Numbered from the stretch's first letter, positions 35,173-43,759 are shown. The stretch is 64,000 nt of DNA from Hyphomicrobiales bacterium (GCA_028285595.1 JANQOW010000052.1:1-64000); one strand, 5' to 3'. Notes: generated by a model from the letters alone, not told the origin. Program-made: numbers and translations.

Positions 35173-36222
35173 ATGACGGTGCCCGAAACAGTTGCCGTGC
35201 TGCCCCAACACCGCTTCGATGTGTCCAAACTCGCTGCCTACCTGGAAGAACACCTGCCGGACTGCGGAGGTGATTTCGAGCTCGGGCAGTTTCAGGGCGG
35301 TCAATCCAATCCGACCTTCTTGCTCACATTCGAAGGGCGCCGTTTGGTGTTGCGCAAGAAGCCGCCCGGCGACCTACTGCGGGGTGCACACCAGGTGGAG
35401 CGAGAGTTCACGGTCATGCGGGCCCTTTATTCCAGCCCGGTTCCGGTGCCGAAGATGCATATCCTATGCGACGATGAAGAGGTGATCGGCACCGCCTTCT
35501 TCCTTATGGATTACGTGCCGGGGTGGCTCAGTGCCGAGCCAAACCTCCCGGATTTCCGCCAATCTGCGCGGACACCCCTGTGGCTTGCCATGGCGCGTGT
35601 TCTGGGCAGCCTGCACGAGGTGGACTGGCGCGCGGCGGGACTTGAGAGCTTTGGAAAACCGGAAGGCTATGTGGCGCGTCAGCTCAAAACCTGGACGCGC
35701 CAGTACGAGGCATCAAAGACCCAAGAGATGCCGGCGATGGACAAGTTGATCGCCAAGCTCCAGGCCCACTTGCCCGAGGATGAAGCGGCCACGATCGTCC
35801 ATGGCGATTTTCGTCCAGGCAACATGATCTTCGGCGCGGGGCAGGACGAAGTTGCCGCGGTTCTGGATTGGGAGCTTTCCACGATTGGACACCCGCTGGC
35901 TGATCTGGGTTATTTTTGCATGCCCTACCGGGTGCCGGCCGAGGTGCCTGGCGTAAAGGGCCTGGACGGGCTCGATCTTGCAGCAGAGGGCCTGCCCAGC
36001 CGTGAAGAGGTTGTGGAAGCCTATTGCGCGGCGCGGGGGATCGCGGAGCCGGATAATCTGGATTACTTCACGGCCTTTGCTCTGTTCCGTCTGACGGCGA
36101 TCGTGCAAGGCGTTTACGCGCGGGCGCTGCAGGGCAATGCCAGTCATGCCGATGCGTTGAAGGTCGGAGAGCGGGCGAGCTTCCTGGCTGAGTGCGGTTG
36201 GGCGCTTGCGTCGCGCTTATGA
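35173..36222 (+). CDS. APH-family phosphotransferase (ACAD10/11 kinase-domain homologue)
   Basis: 349 residues. Kinase features: GQSNPTFLLTFEGRRLVLRKKPPG (N-lobe with Lys), REFTVMRAL, the catalytic loop VHGDFRPGNMIF, and the metal-binding VLDWELSTIGHPLADLGYF. This is the subgroup fused to an acyl-CoA dehydrogenase in vertebrate ACAD10/11 and separate in bacteria (LvaA). There it phosphorylates the 4-hydroxyl of a 4-hydroxyacyl-CoA. An antibiotic-resistance role is unlikely given the operon. The DUF6285 partner (LvaB) of the Pseudomonas system is not seen here. Its stop is next to that of the convergent GntR gene. Confidence 0.9.
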   Translation: MTVPETVAVLPQHRFDVSKLAAYLEEHLPDCGGDFELGQFQGGQSNPTFLLTFEGRRLVLRKKPPGDLLRGAHQVEREFTVMRALYSSPVPVPKMHILCDDEEVIGTAFFLMDYVPGWLSAEPNLPDFRQSARTPLWLAMARVLGSLHEVDWRAAGLESFGKPEGYVARQLKTWTRQYEASKTQEMPAMDKLIAKLQAHLPEDEAATIVHGDFRPGNMIFGAGQDEVAAVLDWELSTIGHPLADLGYFCMPYRVPAEVPGVKGLDGLDLAAEGLPSREEVVEAYCAARGIAEPDNLDYFTAFALFRLTAIVQGVYARALQGNASHADALKVGERASFLAECGWALASRL

Positions 36223-36906
36223 GGGGGTGGATGCCTCTTGGCGCTGCAGCCAATCTCTGACGGTTTCAAACTTATTGGCGAGGTGGGTGCGCAGGATGGT
36301 GGCGAGACTGGCCGCATTGCGCTCCTGCAAGGCCTGAAGTATCTGCTCGTGTTCATCGACCGCTTGGGCCCAACGTTCCGGTGTCATGTTTGCGATGTAG
36401 CGCGCGCGTCTGATGCGGGTCGACAGTGAGCGGTACTGAGCAGACAGCGTATCATTGCCGGCTGCTTCCAGAATGGCTTCGTGGATCTGCTCATTGACGG
36501 CGAAATACCTTTCAAGCTCGCAGGCACGGTAATGCTCGCTCATGCGGCTATGCAGTGAGCGGATATGTGACATCTGCTCATCTGTTATTCGGGCGCAGGC
36601 GAGTTCTCCAGAGAGCGCCTCCAGGGCCCCCATCACCGGGAACACTTCTTCCAGTTCAGCCAAGGTCAGCTTGCTGACCTGAGCGCCCCGGTTGGGCATG
36701 AGCGTCACCAGACCGTCTGCCGCGAGCACCTTGAGCGCTTCGCGCAACGGTGTGCGCGAGACGCCAAACTGTTCGCAGAGCTCGCGTTCCGGCACCTTGG
36801 TGCCTGGCTCCAGGACACCTTCAACAATCAGGTTGCGCAACTGCTCGGCCAATTCGTCGTGCAGAGAGCGCCTGGGGATTGAGGTTATGCTTTGGGCGAT
36901 GTTCAT
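36217..36906 (-). CDS. GntR family regulator, FCD subgroup
   Basis: 229 residues from the ATG at 36906 (NIAQSITSIPRRSLHDELAEQ); a longer open frame upstream overlaps the oxidase gene and is not used. N-terminal winged helix (VPERELCEQFGVSRTPLREALKVLAADGLV) and C-terminal FCD ligand domain with the metal/acid-binding residues in NEQIHEAILEAAGNDTL and DEHEQILQAL. FCD regulators sense organic acids such as lactate, glycolate or gluconate. The gene begins 10 bp after the large FAD/Fe-S oxidase gene on the same strand. The 18-bp palindrome in front of that oxidase is the likely operator, giving autoregulation. Confidence 0.9.
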   Translation of the reverse strand: MNIAQSITSIPRRSLHDELAEQLRNLIVEGVLEPGTKVPERELCEQFGVSRTPLREALKVLAADGLVTLMPNRGAQVSKLTLAELEEVFPVMGALEALSGELACARITDEQMSHIRSLHSRMSEHYRACELERYFAVNEQIHEAILEAAGNDTLSAQYRSLSTRIRRARYIANMTPERWAQAVDEHEQILQALQERNAASLATILRTHLANKFETVRDWLQRQEASTPS

Positions 36907-36916
36907 TGGCGGTTTC

Positions 36917-39841
36917 CTAGTTCGGAGTGAGGGCCATCTCCAAAAGGCGGGCGACATGAAGGGCTGAGCGGCCTGAAAAATCGGAAATCTGATGGCGGCA
37001 CGAGGTTCCATCGGCGATAATAAACGTGTCCGAATCAGCGCCGCGGACCGCCGGGAGGACATCCAGTTCGGCCATTTTCTGGGAGACTGAAAACGTCTCT
37101 TTGCCGTAGCCGAATGCACCCGCCATGCCGCAACACGAGCCTGAAATGTGTTCAACCTCCATCTCAGGTATCAGCCGCAACGTGTGCTCCACACTGCTCA
37201 TGACATCGAACGCTTTTTGGTGGCAATGGCCGTGCAAAAGTACCCGTTTTGTGGGTGCTGTGAGCGGGAGGATGAGCTCGCCTTCTTGCTCCTGGGCGCT
37301 GATAAACTCTTCAAACAGGTGCGATGAGGCGGCAAGCTGCTGTGTTTCCTCACCTGGCATCATGGCCAAAAACTCATCTCTGAGGGTCAGAAGGCAGCTT
37401 GGCTCCAAGCCCACCACAGGAACGCCTCGTTTGACGTAAGGCATCAGGGCTTTCACCGTTCTTTGCGCCTCCGCGCGTGCCTCATCAACCAGACCGGCGG
37501 CGAGAAATGTGCGTCCGCAGCACAAGGGCCGGCTTCCGTCAGCGGCGGATGGTGTGTGGACACGGTAACCCCCGGCGTTGAGGACGTTCTCTGCGGCTTG
37601 CAGGTTTTCCGGTTCAAAGTAACGGTTGAACGTGTCCGCCAGGAGCACGACACTGCGGGCATTGGTCTCGGCCTCTTGCGTTCCGCCATAGGGACGCCGC
37701 GCCCAGCGGGGCAGGGGGCGGCCGGCGGCAAAGCCGGTGAGCGCTTCGCTCAACTTGGGTATCCCCGGAACCTGATCCCGCAGGTTGGCCAGCCACGGCA
37801 GGCGGGAGAGCATTGGGGCGTATCTCGGCAGGTACGCCACAAGCCGTTCGTGCACGGATAATCCATGAGCCTTGGCACGCGCCGCCAACACCTCGATTTT
37901 CATCCGGGCCATGTCGACACCGGTCGGGCACTCGCGCTTGCAGCCTTTGCAGGAGACACAGAGCTTGAAGCTCTCCATCATGTGGTCAGATGCAAAAGCA
38001 TCCGGTCCGAGTTGGCCGGAGATTGCAAGCCGCAAACTGTTGGCGCGTCCGCGGGTGGTGTCGCGCTCGTTGCGTGTGGCGCGGTAGGACGGGCACATGG
38101 TGCCGCCGACCAGCTTACGGCAGGCGCCGTTGTTGTTGCACATCTCAACGGCGCCTTGGAAGCCGCCGCCGGCGCCCGGCCATGCGGACCAATCCAGGGC
38201 GGTCTCAAACTCGGGCACGCTATAGTCCGCTGCAAACCGAAAAAGTGAGCGGTCGTCCATTTTGGGCGCGTCCACAATCTTTCCGGGATTGAAGAGACCA
38301 TGCGGATCGAACTGTTGCTTGACGTCGCGAAAGCTCTGGATCATCCGCGTGCCGAACATTTTTTCGTGGAACTCGGAGCGCACGATGCCATCGCCATGCT
38401 CGCCGGAGTGTGAGCCTTTATAGGAGGCCACCAGGTCGAAGGCTTCTTCGGCAATGGCGCGCAAGGTGCGCACGTCCTGATCAAGCTTGAGGTTGAGCAC
38501 TGGCCGAACGTGGAGGCACCCCACCGATGCGTGGGCGTACCATGTGCCGGTGGTGCCATGCTTATGGAAGATCTCTGTGAGGCCTGCCGTGTAGTCTGCA
38601 AGATCAGGCAGCTCGACAGCGCAATCCTCCACGAAGCTCACCGGTTTTCCCTGTGATTTCATAGACATCATTATGTTGAGGCCTGACTTTCTCACCTCCG
38701 CAACAGCGCTTTGGAGAGAAGGCTCAACCGCTTCCACGACGCCGCCCCACTGCTTTCCCGTGCCCTGCCAGGTGAAGCCGAGTTCGGCCATGCGCTCATC
38801 CAGCAGTCTGAGCCGGCGCAGGTTTTCAGCCTGGTCCTCTTCGGCGAACTCCACCAGCAGAAGAGCGGCAGGCTCGCCGCGGACAAACTGTTCCACCGTG
38901 GGCCGGAAAAGCTCAATGTCCCGTGCCAGGGCGATCATAGTGGCGTCCACCAACTCCACTGCATGAGGACCGAGAGGCACCAAATGCTGAGTGGCGTCCA
39001 TGGCCTGGTAGAACGTTGGAAAGTGGCAAACGCCCATTACCTTGTTGTTCGGCAAAGGGGAGAGTTTAAGTTCGATGGCGGTGGAGTAGGCCAGGGTGCC
39101 CTCTGAGCCCACCAGCAGATGGGCAAAGTTCACCTCCGGCCCGTTGGGCACCAGTGCGTCCAGATTGTATCCCCCGACCCGGCGCAGGACGTTTGGAAAC
39201 CGCGCAGCAACCTCTGCGGCCTCCCGCTCTCCGAGCGCCAGCAATGCCTCAAGCCGCTCGCGCACGGGATCATTCAGACCATCGAGGGAGCGCTGCTGGG
39301 GGCCAAAATGGGCTTCCGTGCCGTCGGCCAGGATCGCGTCGATGGCAACAACATTGTCCCGCATGGTGCCGTAATGGATCGACCGGCCGCCACAGGAGTT
39401 ATTTGCCGCCATCCCGCCGATGGTGGCCCGGGACGCTGTGGACACGTCAACGGGGAACCATAGGCCGTGGGGTTTCAAATGCCGGTTCAGCTCATCAAGC
39501 ACGATGCCCGGCTCAACCACACATCGCTTTGCCTCCACATCCAGGCTCAAGATCCGGTTGAGGTGTTTTGAGTTGTCGAGCACAAGCGCTTCATTGACCG
39601 TCTGGCCAGCCTGCGATGTGCCGCCGCCTCTGGGAAGGAGAGGGACCTTCTCATCATGGGCCAGAGCGATGGCGGCGCGCACATCATCCAGCGTGCGCGG
39701 CACAGCCACACCCAACGGCATCATCTGATAGATCGAGGCATCGGTGGCGTAGCGGCCGCGGCTGAAGGCATCGAACATGACCTCGCCTTGAAGCGAAGAC
39801 GTCAGACGCCGTTCCAAACCTGGACGCACTGTTGCGGGCAT
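36917..39841 (-). CDS. FAD and [4Fe-4S] D-2-hydroxyacid dehydrogenase (YdiJ/GlcD-GlcF-like fusion)
   Basis: 974 residues from the ATG at 39841 (PATVRPGLERRLTSS). N-terminal FAD-binding PCMH domain (VPRTLDDVRAAIALAHDE, LLPRGGGTSQAGQT, DVSTASRATIGGMAANNSCG). FAD-oxidase C domain follows (GSHSGEHGDGIVRSEF). Iron-sulfur region: CNNNGACRKL with GTMCPSYRATRNERDTTRGRA (~567-600) and CVSCKGCKRECPTGVD (~630). C-terminal CCG-type domains have LEPSCLLTLRDEF and SGSCCGMAGAFGYG. Such enzymes oxidise D-lactate, D-2-hydroxyglutarate or glycolate and pass electrons to quinone. It is co-oriented with the GntR gene and divergent from a glyoxylate-type aminotransferase, which hints at glycolate or a related acid. 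Confidence 0.88.
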   Translation of the reverse strand: MPATVRPGLERRLTSSLQGEVMFDAFSRGRYATDASIYQMMPLGVAVPRTLDDVRAAIALAHDEKVPLLPRGGGTSQAGQTVNEALVLDNSKHLNRILSLDVEAKRCVVEPGIVLDELNRHLKPHGLWFPVDVSTASRATIGGMAANNSCGGRSIHYGTMRDNVVAIDAILADGTEAHFGPQQRSLDGLNDPVRERLEALLALGEREAAEVAARFPNVLRRVGGYNLDALVPNGPEVNFAHLLVGSEGTLAYSTAIELKLSPLPNNKVMGVCHFPTFYQAMDATQHLVPLGPHAVELVDATMIALARDIELFRPTVEQFVRGEPAALLLVEFAEEDQAENLRRLRLLDERMAELGFTWQGTGKQWGGVVEAVEPSLQSAVAEVRKSGLNIMMSMKSQGKPVSFVEDCAVELPDLADYTAGLTEIFHKHGTTGTWYAHASVGCLHVRPVLNLKLDQDVRTLRAIAEEAFDLVASYKGSHSGEHGDGIVRSEFHEKMFGTRMIQSFRDVKQQFDPHGLFNPGKIVDAPKMDDRSLFRFAADYSVPEFETALDWSAWPGAGGGFQGAVEMCNNNGACRKLVGGTMCPSYRATRNERDTTRGRANSLRLAISGQLGPDAFASDHMMESFKLCVSCKGCKRECPTGVDMARMKIEVLAARAKAHGLSVHERLVAYLPRYAPMLSRLPWLANLRDQVPGIPKLSEALTGFAAGRPLPRWARRPYGGTQEAETNARSVVLLADTFNRYFEPENLQAAENVLNAGGYRVHTPSAADGSRPLCCGRTFLAAGLVDEARAEAQRTVKALMPYVKRGVPVVGLEPSCLLTLRDEFLAMMPGEETQQLAASSHLFEEFISAQEQEGELILPLTAPTKRVLLHGHCHQKAFDVMSSVEHTLRLIPEMEVEHISGSCCGMAGAFGYGKETFSVSQKMAELDVLPAVRGADSDTFIIADGTSCRHQISDFSGRSALHVARLLEMALTPN

Positions 39842-39864
39842 GAGGCAAATCCTATAAGACACAC

Positions 39865-39895
39865 TTGACGTAATTATGAATTCATAATTCAATAT
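39865..39895. promoter_or_regulatory. 18-bp perfect palindrome between divergent promoters (candidate GntR operator)
   Basis: AATTATGAATTCATAATT at 39872-39889 is a perfect palindrome. Rightward, TTGACG (39865-39870) precedes it, with an AT-rich -10 candidate around 39889-39895. Leftward, TTGCCA and CATAAT, separated by 17 bp, form a plausible promoter whose spacer and -10 overlap the palindrome. A dimeric repressor bound here would block both promoters. The GntR-FCD protein encoded at 36217-36906 is the obvious candidate. Confidence 0.65.
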
Positions 39896-39951
39896 TGGCA
39901 ATGAAAACCTGAACCCAACCGGGTTCGCACCAGTGATGGGGAGCTAAGGCG

Positions 39952-41142
39952 GTGAGACAGGCCGGGCGACATTTTCTTCAGATACCAGGTCCAAGCGCTG
40001 TGCCGGACCGCATTCTCCGGGCCATGGACATGCCCGTTCAGGATCATCGCGGGCCGGGCTTTGGGGAGCTCGGCATGAGCGCCGTAGAGGGGATGAAATC
40101 CATCTTCAAGACGGCCGGCCCCGTGGTCATCTACCCCTCATCGGGCACCGGTGCCTGGGAAGCCGCACTGGTGAATGTGCTCTCACCCGGCGATAAATGC
40201 GTGATGGTCGAAACTGGTCACTTCGCCAGTCTTTGGGCCCACTTAGCGCGGAAATTTGAGTTGCAGCCTGAGGTGATCGAGACCGATTGGCGCCGGGGTG
40301 CGGACCCAAATCTCCTGGAGGATCGGCTGAGGGCGGACAGCGCTCATGAGATCAAGGCGGTCTGTGTGGTCCACAATGAAACCTCCACCGGCTGTACCTC
40401 CAGAATTGCCGACATTCGCAAGGCCATAGATGCCGCCGATCATCCGGCTTTGCTGATGGTCGACACCATTTCCGGCCTTGCGTCGGCAGACTTCAGATTT
40501 GACGAATGGGGGGTGGATGTCGCCGTTTCAGGCTCCCAGAAAGGCCTCATGCTCCCGCCCGGATTGAGCTTCAATGCGGTGAGCGAGAAGGCGTTGGAGG
40601 CGGCGAAAACCTCCACGCTGGCGAAATCCTATTGGAGCTGGAGTGAAATGATCGCCGCCAATGCGACCGGTTACTTCCCCTATACCCCGGCGACCAACAT
40701 GCTTTACGGGCTGATTGAGGCGGTGGCCATGTTGCACGAGGAGGGGCTGGAGAATGTGTTCGCCCGCCACAAGCGCCACGGTGAAGCAACCCGGCGCGCC
40801 GTGCAGGCCTGGGGCCTTGAGGTGCAGTGTCAGGTGGAGGATGAATACTCCCCGGTGCTCACCGCCGTGCGTGTTCCCGATGGCCATGACGCGGATGAGC
40901 TGCGCTCGGTGATCCTGAAGAATTTTGACATGTCGCTCGGTAACGGGCTGTCGAAGGTTCAAGGCAAGCTGTTCCGGATTGGTCATCTGGGCGACTTCAA
41001 CGACCTGATGCTGGCCGCCACCTTGTCGGGTGTGGAGATGGGGCTCGATCTTGCGGACGTGCCCCATCAGACAGGCGGTGTTGCCCGCGCGCTGGACTAT
41101 CTGAAATCCACCGCCGGGGAGAACCCTTGGATGAAGGTCTGA
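39952..41142 (+). CDS. Class V aminotransferase, serine/alanine--glyoxylate type
   Basis: 396 residues from a GTG with GGGGAG upstream. The N-terminus LQIPGPSAVPDRILRAMDMPVQDHRGPGF is diagnostic of the glyoxylate-aminotransferase branch. The PLP Lys is in VSGSQKGLMLPPGLSF (~197), with VHNETSTG and MVDTISGLAS as cofactor-binding segments. Members use glyoxylate or pyruvate as acceptor and serine, alanine or aspartate as donor (SgaA, AGXT, BhcA). It is divergent from a possible glycolate-type oxidase, so a glyoxylate-to-glycine step is a reasonable inference. A cysteine-dioxygenase-like gene follows. Confidence 0.86.
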   Translation: MRQAGRHFLQIPGPSAVPDRILRAMDMPVQDHRGPGFGELGMSAVEGMKSIFKTAGPVVIYPSSGTGAWEAALVNVLSPGDKCVMVETGHFASLWAHLARKFELQPEVIETDWRRGADPNLLEDRLRADSAHEIKAVCVVHNETSTGCTSRIADIRKAIDAADHPALLMVDTISGLASADFRFDEWGVDVAVSGSQKGLMLPPGLSFNAVSEKALEAAKTSTLAKSYWSWSEMIAANATGYFPYTPATNMLYGLIEAVAMLHEEGLENVFARHKRHGEATRRAVQAWGLEVQCQVEDEYSPVLTAVRVPDGHDADELRSVILKNFDMSLGNGLSKVQGKLFRIGHLGDFNDLMLAATLSGVEMGLDLADVPHQTGGVARALDYLKSTAGENPWMKV

Positions 41143-41192
41143 GTGTGCTAGGGTGAGCGTGAGGGGAATAACCGGTAATCCAGGAGGACCTC

Positions 41193-41750
41193 ATGTTTGA
41201 CGTGGACCGGTTCGTTGAAGAATGCAAGAGCGCCTACGCCGAAGACAGCTCCCATAAGGCGGCACGGGAGGTGATTGCGCGCGCGGTGGCTGATCCCGCT
41301 GCGGTCATCCAAGGTCTGGGTGAGCCGACAAAGGGCGGCGTTCACAAACTCTACCACAGCCCCACGCTGACCATCTTGAATGTGGTCTGGGCGCCGCGCA
41401 TGACCTTGCTTCCGCACAATCACAATATGTGGGCGGTGATCGGCGTTTACTCCGGACGGGAAGACAACATCTTCTGGCGCCGCATCGAAGACGAAGGCGG
41501 GGCCCAGATCGAAGCGGCCGGTGCCAAGACCATGGCCCCCGGCATGGCGACCCCGCTCGGGCACGACATCATTCATTCCGTGACCAATCCCACAGATCTC
41601 TTCACCGGCGCAATCCATGTCTATGGGGGCGATTTCTACGATGCTCACAGGAGCGAGTGGGAGCCGGAAAATCTCACCGAACGTCCGTTCGACTATGAGC
41701 AGAATACGCGGCGGTTCCAGATCGCCAACGAGGCAGCTCATCTGTCCTAG
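41193..41750 (+). CDS. Cupin of the cysteine dioxygenase-like family (COG5553)
   Basis: 185 residues. The iron-binding cupin motif 1 is LLPHNHNMWAVIGVYSGREDN (two His, residues ~75-77), and the third ligand is in GHDIIHSVTNP (~128). Length and motif spacing fit the thiol-dioxygenase-like family, which converts cysteine or 3-mercaptopropionate to the sulfinate using O2 and Fe(II). The resemblance is general, so other cupin oxygenases are possible. It follows the aminotransferase by 50 bp. Its TAG stop shares the palindrome CTAG (41747-41750) with the stop of the convergent oxidase gene. Confidence 0.72.
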   Translation: MFDVDRFVEECKSAYAEDSSHKAAREVIARAVADPAAVIQGLGEPTKGGVHKLYHSPTLTILNVVWAPRMTLLPHNHNMWAVIGVYSGREDNIFWRRIEDEGGAQIEAAGAKTMAPGMATPLGHDIIHSVTNPTDLFTGAIHVYGGDFYDAHRSEWEPENLTERPFDYEQNTRRFQIANEAAHLS

Positions 41751-42889
41751 GCGGTTGTTAGACGGCTGAGGTAGGCGCTGATGAACGGGCAGGGCGCGGC
41801 TTCGTCAAGCATGTAGTCCGCTAGTTCATCAGCAACCACCGGCGCACGCAGGAAGCCGGAGCCGCCATGACTGAGACTGTAGTAGACGCCTGGAACCGCG
41901 CGGCTTTGGCCGAGCTTCAAGGCCCCATCTCCCGTAAGCGCGCGGATGCCGACCAGAGTGTCTGTGCACTCCAGGGTGCGCACAGCGGGCACAAACCGGG
42001 CGGCCATCTCCAGCAGGTCTGTTGTTACGGTCTCCTGCACGGCAAGGGAGGTCTCGCCCTTTTCCGATGTGGGCCCCACAAGAAGGCGGCCTCCCGCACG
42101 GGGGCAGATGACTCCTTTGGAATGCTTGACCATCCGTCTGACCAGCGGCCTGGCGGCATCGCCAGCCAAGTCCAGCATGACGCCGCGCACCGGCCGGCTC
42201 AGCGGAATGTCGTCCGGCAAACCCGCGATGTGATTGCGGCCCATGGCGCAGCACAGGACCACCTTGGCGGCGCGCTCATCGCCGCGGCTGGTGTGCACGA
42301 CGAGCCCGGGGCCGTCCGCTGCAATGGAGAGGACCTCCGTATCCTCTAAAACCTCGCCACCCCTCTGGCGCAGGAGGGCTGCGATGGCGCTGCAGAACTT
42401 CCGCGCATCAAGTGTGTGGACCTGATCGAGGGTATATCCGGCGACGATGGCTTCAGAGAGGGCGGGCTCTTCTGCGCGGGCTTCATCGCCGGTCAGCCAG
42501 GTGACGTGAGTGCCGGCCTCCTGCCTTTGCTTAAACTCCCGCTGCAAGCGGGGAAGGCCGTCCTCTTGGGCGACGTGGATTAGGCCGCTGCGGCGGTAAT
42601 CTAGATCCGTGGCCGTGGCCTCGGCCACCTTCTGGGCATAGGTGGGCCACCGTGCCAGGCTCTCCCACTCAATGGCTCTGAGGCCGCCTGAGCCGGTTCT
42701 GGGTTCCAAATAGGCCGCCGCGGCCCCCGAAGCACCGGCGCCCACACGGCCGCCGTCCAGCACCAGCACCGATTGACCTTTGTCCATGAGCGCCTTGGCC
42801 AGGGACAGGCCGGAGATCCCGGCGCCGATGATTATGATTGGCGGTTGACCCAAGCTGGTGTTTCCTGCTGCAACGATGTTCAAGCTCAA
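41747..42889 (-). CDS. FAD-dependent oxidoreductase of the DAAO/MnmC-C type
   Basis: Up to 380 residues. The Rossmann motif PIIIIGAGISGLSLAKALMDKG and the GAGASGAAAAYLEPR segment (compare GASGN in MnmC) are near the N-terminus. The C-terminus has GIRALTGDGALKLG and YSLSHGGSGFLRAPVVADELADYML, typical of DAAO-fold oxidases. In E. coli MnmC a domain of this fold removes the carboxymethyl group from cmnm5(s2)U34 of tRNA before the MnmD domain methylates it. mnmD lies divergently next door, so this is probably the separate oxidase. The start is uncertain: TTG at 42889 has no ribosome site, whereas TTG at 42853 follows AGGA. Confidence 0.78.
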   Translation of the reverse strand: MSLNIVAAGNTSLGQPPIIIIGAGISGLSLAKALMDKGQSVLVLDGGRVGAGASGAAAAYLEPRTGSGGLRAIEWESLARWPTYAQKVAEATATDLDYRRSGLIHVAQEDGLPRLQREFKQRQEAGTHVTWLTGDEARAEEPALSEAIVAGYTLDQVHTLDARKFCSAIAALLRQRGGEVLEDTEVLSIAADGPGLVVHTSRGDERAAKVVLCCAMGRNHIAGLPDDIPLSRPVRGVMLDLAGDAARPLVRRMVKHSKGVICPRAGGRLLVGPTSEKGETSLAVQETVTTDLLEMAARFVPAVRTLECTDTLVGIRALTGDGALKLGQSRAVPGVYYSLSHGGSGFLRAPVVADELADYMLDEAAPCPFISAYLSRLTTA

Positions 42890-42945
42890 GAGGAGCTTAT
42901 GCCCAATTGCGGCGCCCGCCGCCAGTGAGGAGCGTTTAGCCGGCG

Positions 42946-43632
42946 ATGTCCGATCATCCTTTGAGCTGGAGTGAGGGAGACGTGCCCTTCTCGGAGCGGT
43001 TTGCCGATCACTTCTACTCCGAAGCCGATGGGCGGGCGGAAACCGCTTATGTGTTTCTGCAAGGCAATGATCTGCCGGCGCGCTGGGGCGCCGCGCGCGC
43101 GTTCACCATCGGCGAGCTCGGCTTTGGCACCGGGCTGAACTTCTTGGAAACCTGGCGCCAATGGATAGCCGCGCGCCGGCCGGAGGGCGAGCTCATCTTT
43201 GTCTCGTTTGAAGGTTATCCGCTGGCCCGCACGGAAATGGCGACAGCCCTGGCGCGCTGGCCCGATCTTCAGCCACTTGCGGTGCGCCTCTTGGAGCACT
43301 GGGACACACTCAAACGCGGCCTCAACATCTGGCAAATGGATGCTGAGACCCAACTGATTGTGGTTCATGCGGAAGTCCTGGACGGGATGGCCGCTTGGGA
43401 TGGGCAAGCTGATGCTTGGTATCTGGACGGCTTTGCCCCGGCGCGGAACCCGGACATGTGGTCAGAGGAGCTGATGCAAGCGGTCGGGGAGCATGCGCGG
43501 CCTGGCGCAAGCTTTGCCAGCTATACCTCGGCAGGCTGGGTGCGGCGCAACCTGGAAGCGGCAGGCTTCGCGGTTGAGCGTGTGCCCGGTTTTGGCCGCA
43601 AGCGCCATATGATCAAAGGAACCAAAATCTAG
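42946..43632 (+). CDS. mnmD: tRNA 5-(aminomethyl)-2-thiouridine methyltransferase MnmD
   Basis: 228 residues. Signature elements: SERFADHFYSEADGRAETAYVFLQGNDLPARW, ARAFTIGELGFGTGLNFLETWR (SAM site) and YLDGFAPARNPDMWSEEL. A final segment ASYTSAGWVRRNLEAAGF leads to GFGRKRHMIKG. MnmD methylates nm5(s2)U34 in certain tRNAs using SAM, the last step of mnm5(s2)U formation. E. coli carries this domain fused to an oxidase in MnmC; here the two are separate, divergent genes. Family assignment is strong. Confidence 0.93.
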   Translation: MSDHPLSWSEGDVPFSERFADHFYSEADGRAETAYVFLQGNDLPARWGAARAFTIGELGFGTGLNFLETWRQWIAARRPEGELIFVSFEGYPLARTEMATALARWPDLQPLAVRLLEHWDTLKRGLNIWQMDAETQLIVVHAEVLDGMAAWDGQADAWYLDGFAPARNPDMWSEELMQAVGEHARPGASFASYTSAGWVRRNLEAAGFAVERVPGFGRKRHMIKGTKI

Positions 43633-43722
43633 GGCCCGCCTGATCTTGACGAAACGGCCAAAGAGGCGCAAAAGGGCGCCCGTCTTATGACCTTAACCCC
43701 CAAGGGGCACTCCGCCCCACCA

Positions 43723-43740
43723 CCCGCATCCGTTTGCGGG
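43723..43740 (+). other. Hairpin ahead of the thrS ribosome site
   Basis: CCCGCA (43723-43728) pairs with TGCGGG (43735-43740) around a 6-nt loop, ending 7 bp before AGGAG (43748-43752) of thrS. It may be a simple leader structure; no T tract or tRNA-like mimicry was seen. Confidence 0.35.
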
Positions 43741-43759
43741 ATTGGATAGGAGCCATATT

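Noticed and set aside
35173-36222. Aminoglycoside resistance gene
   Set aside because: The APH fold is shared with ACAD10/11-type acyl kinases and the operon is one of acyl-CoA metabolism.
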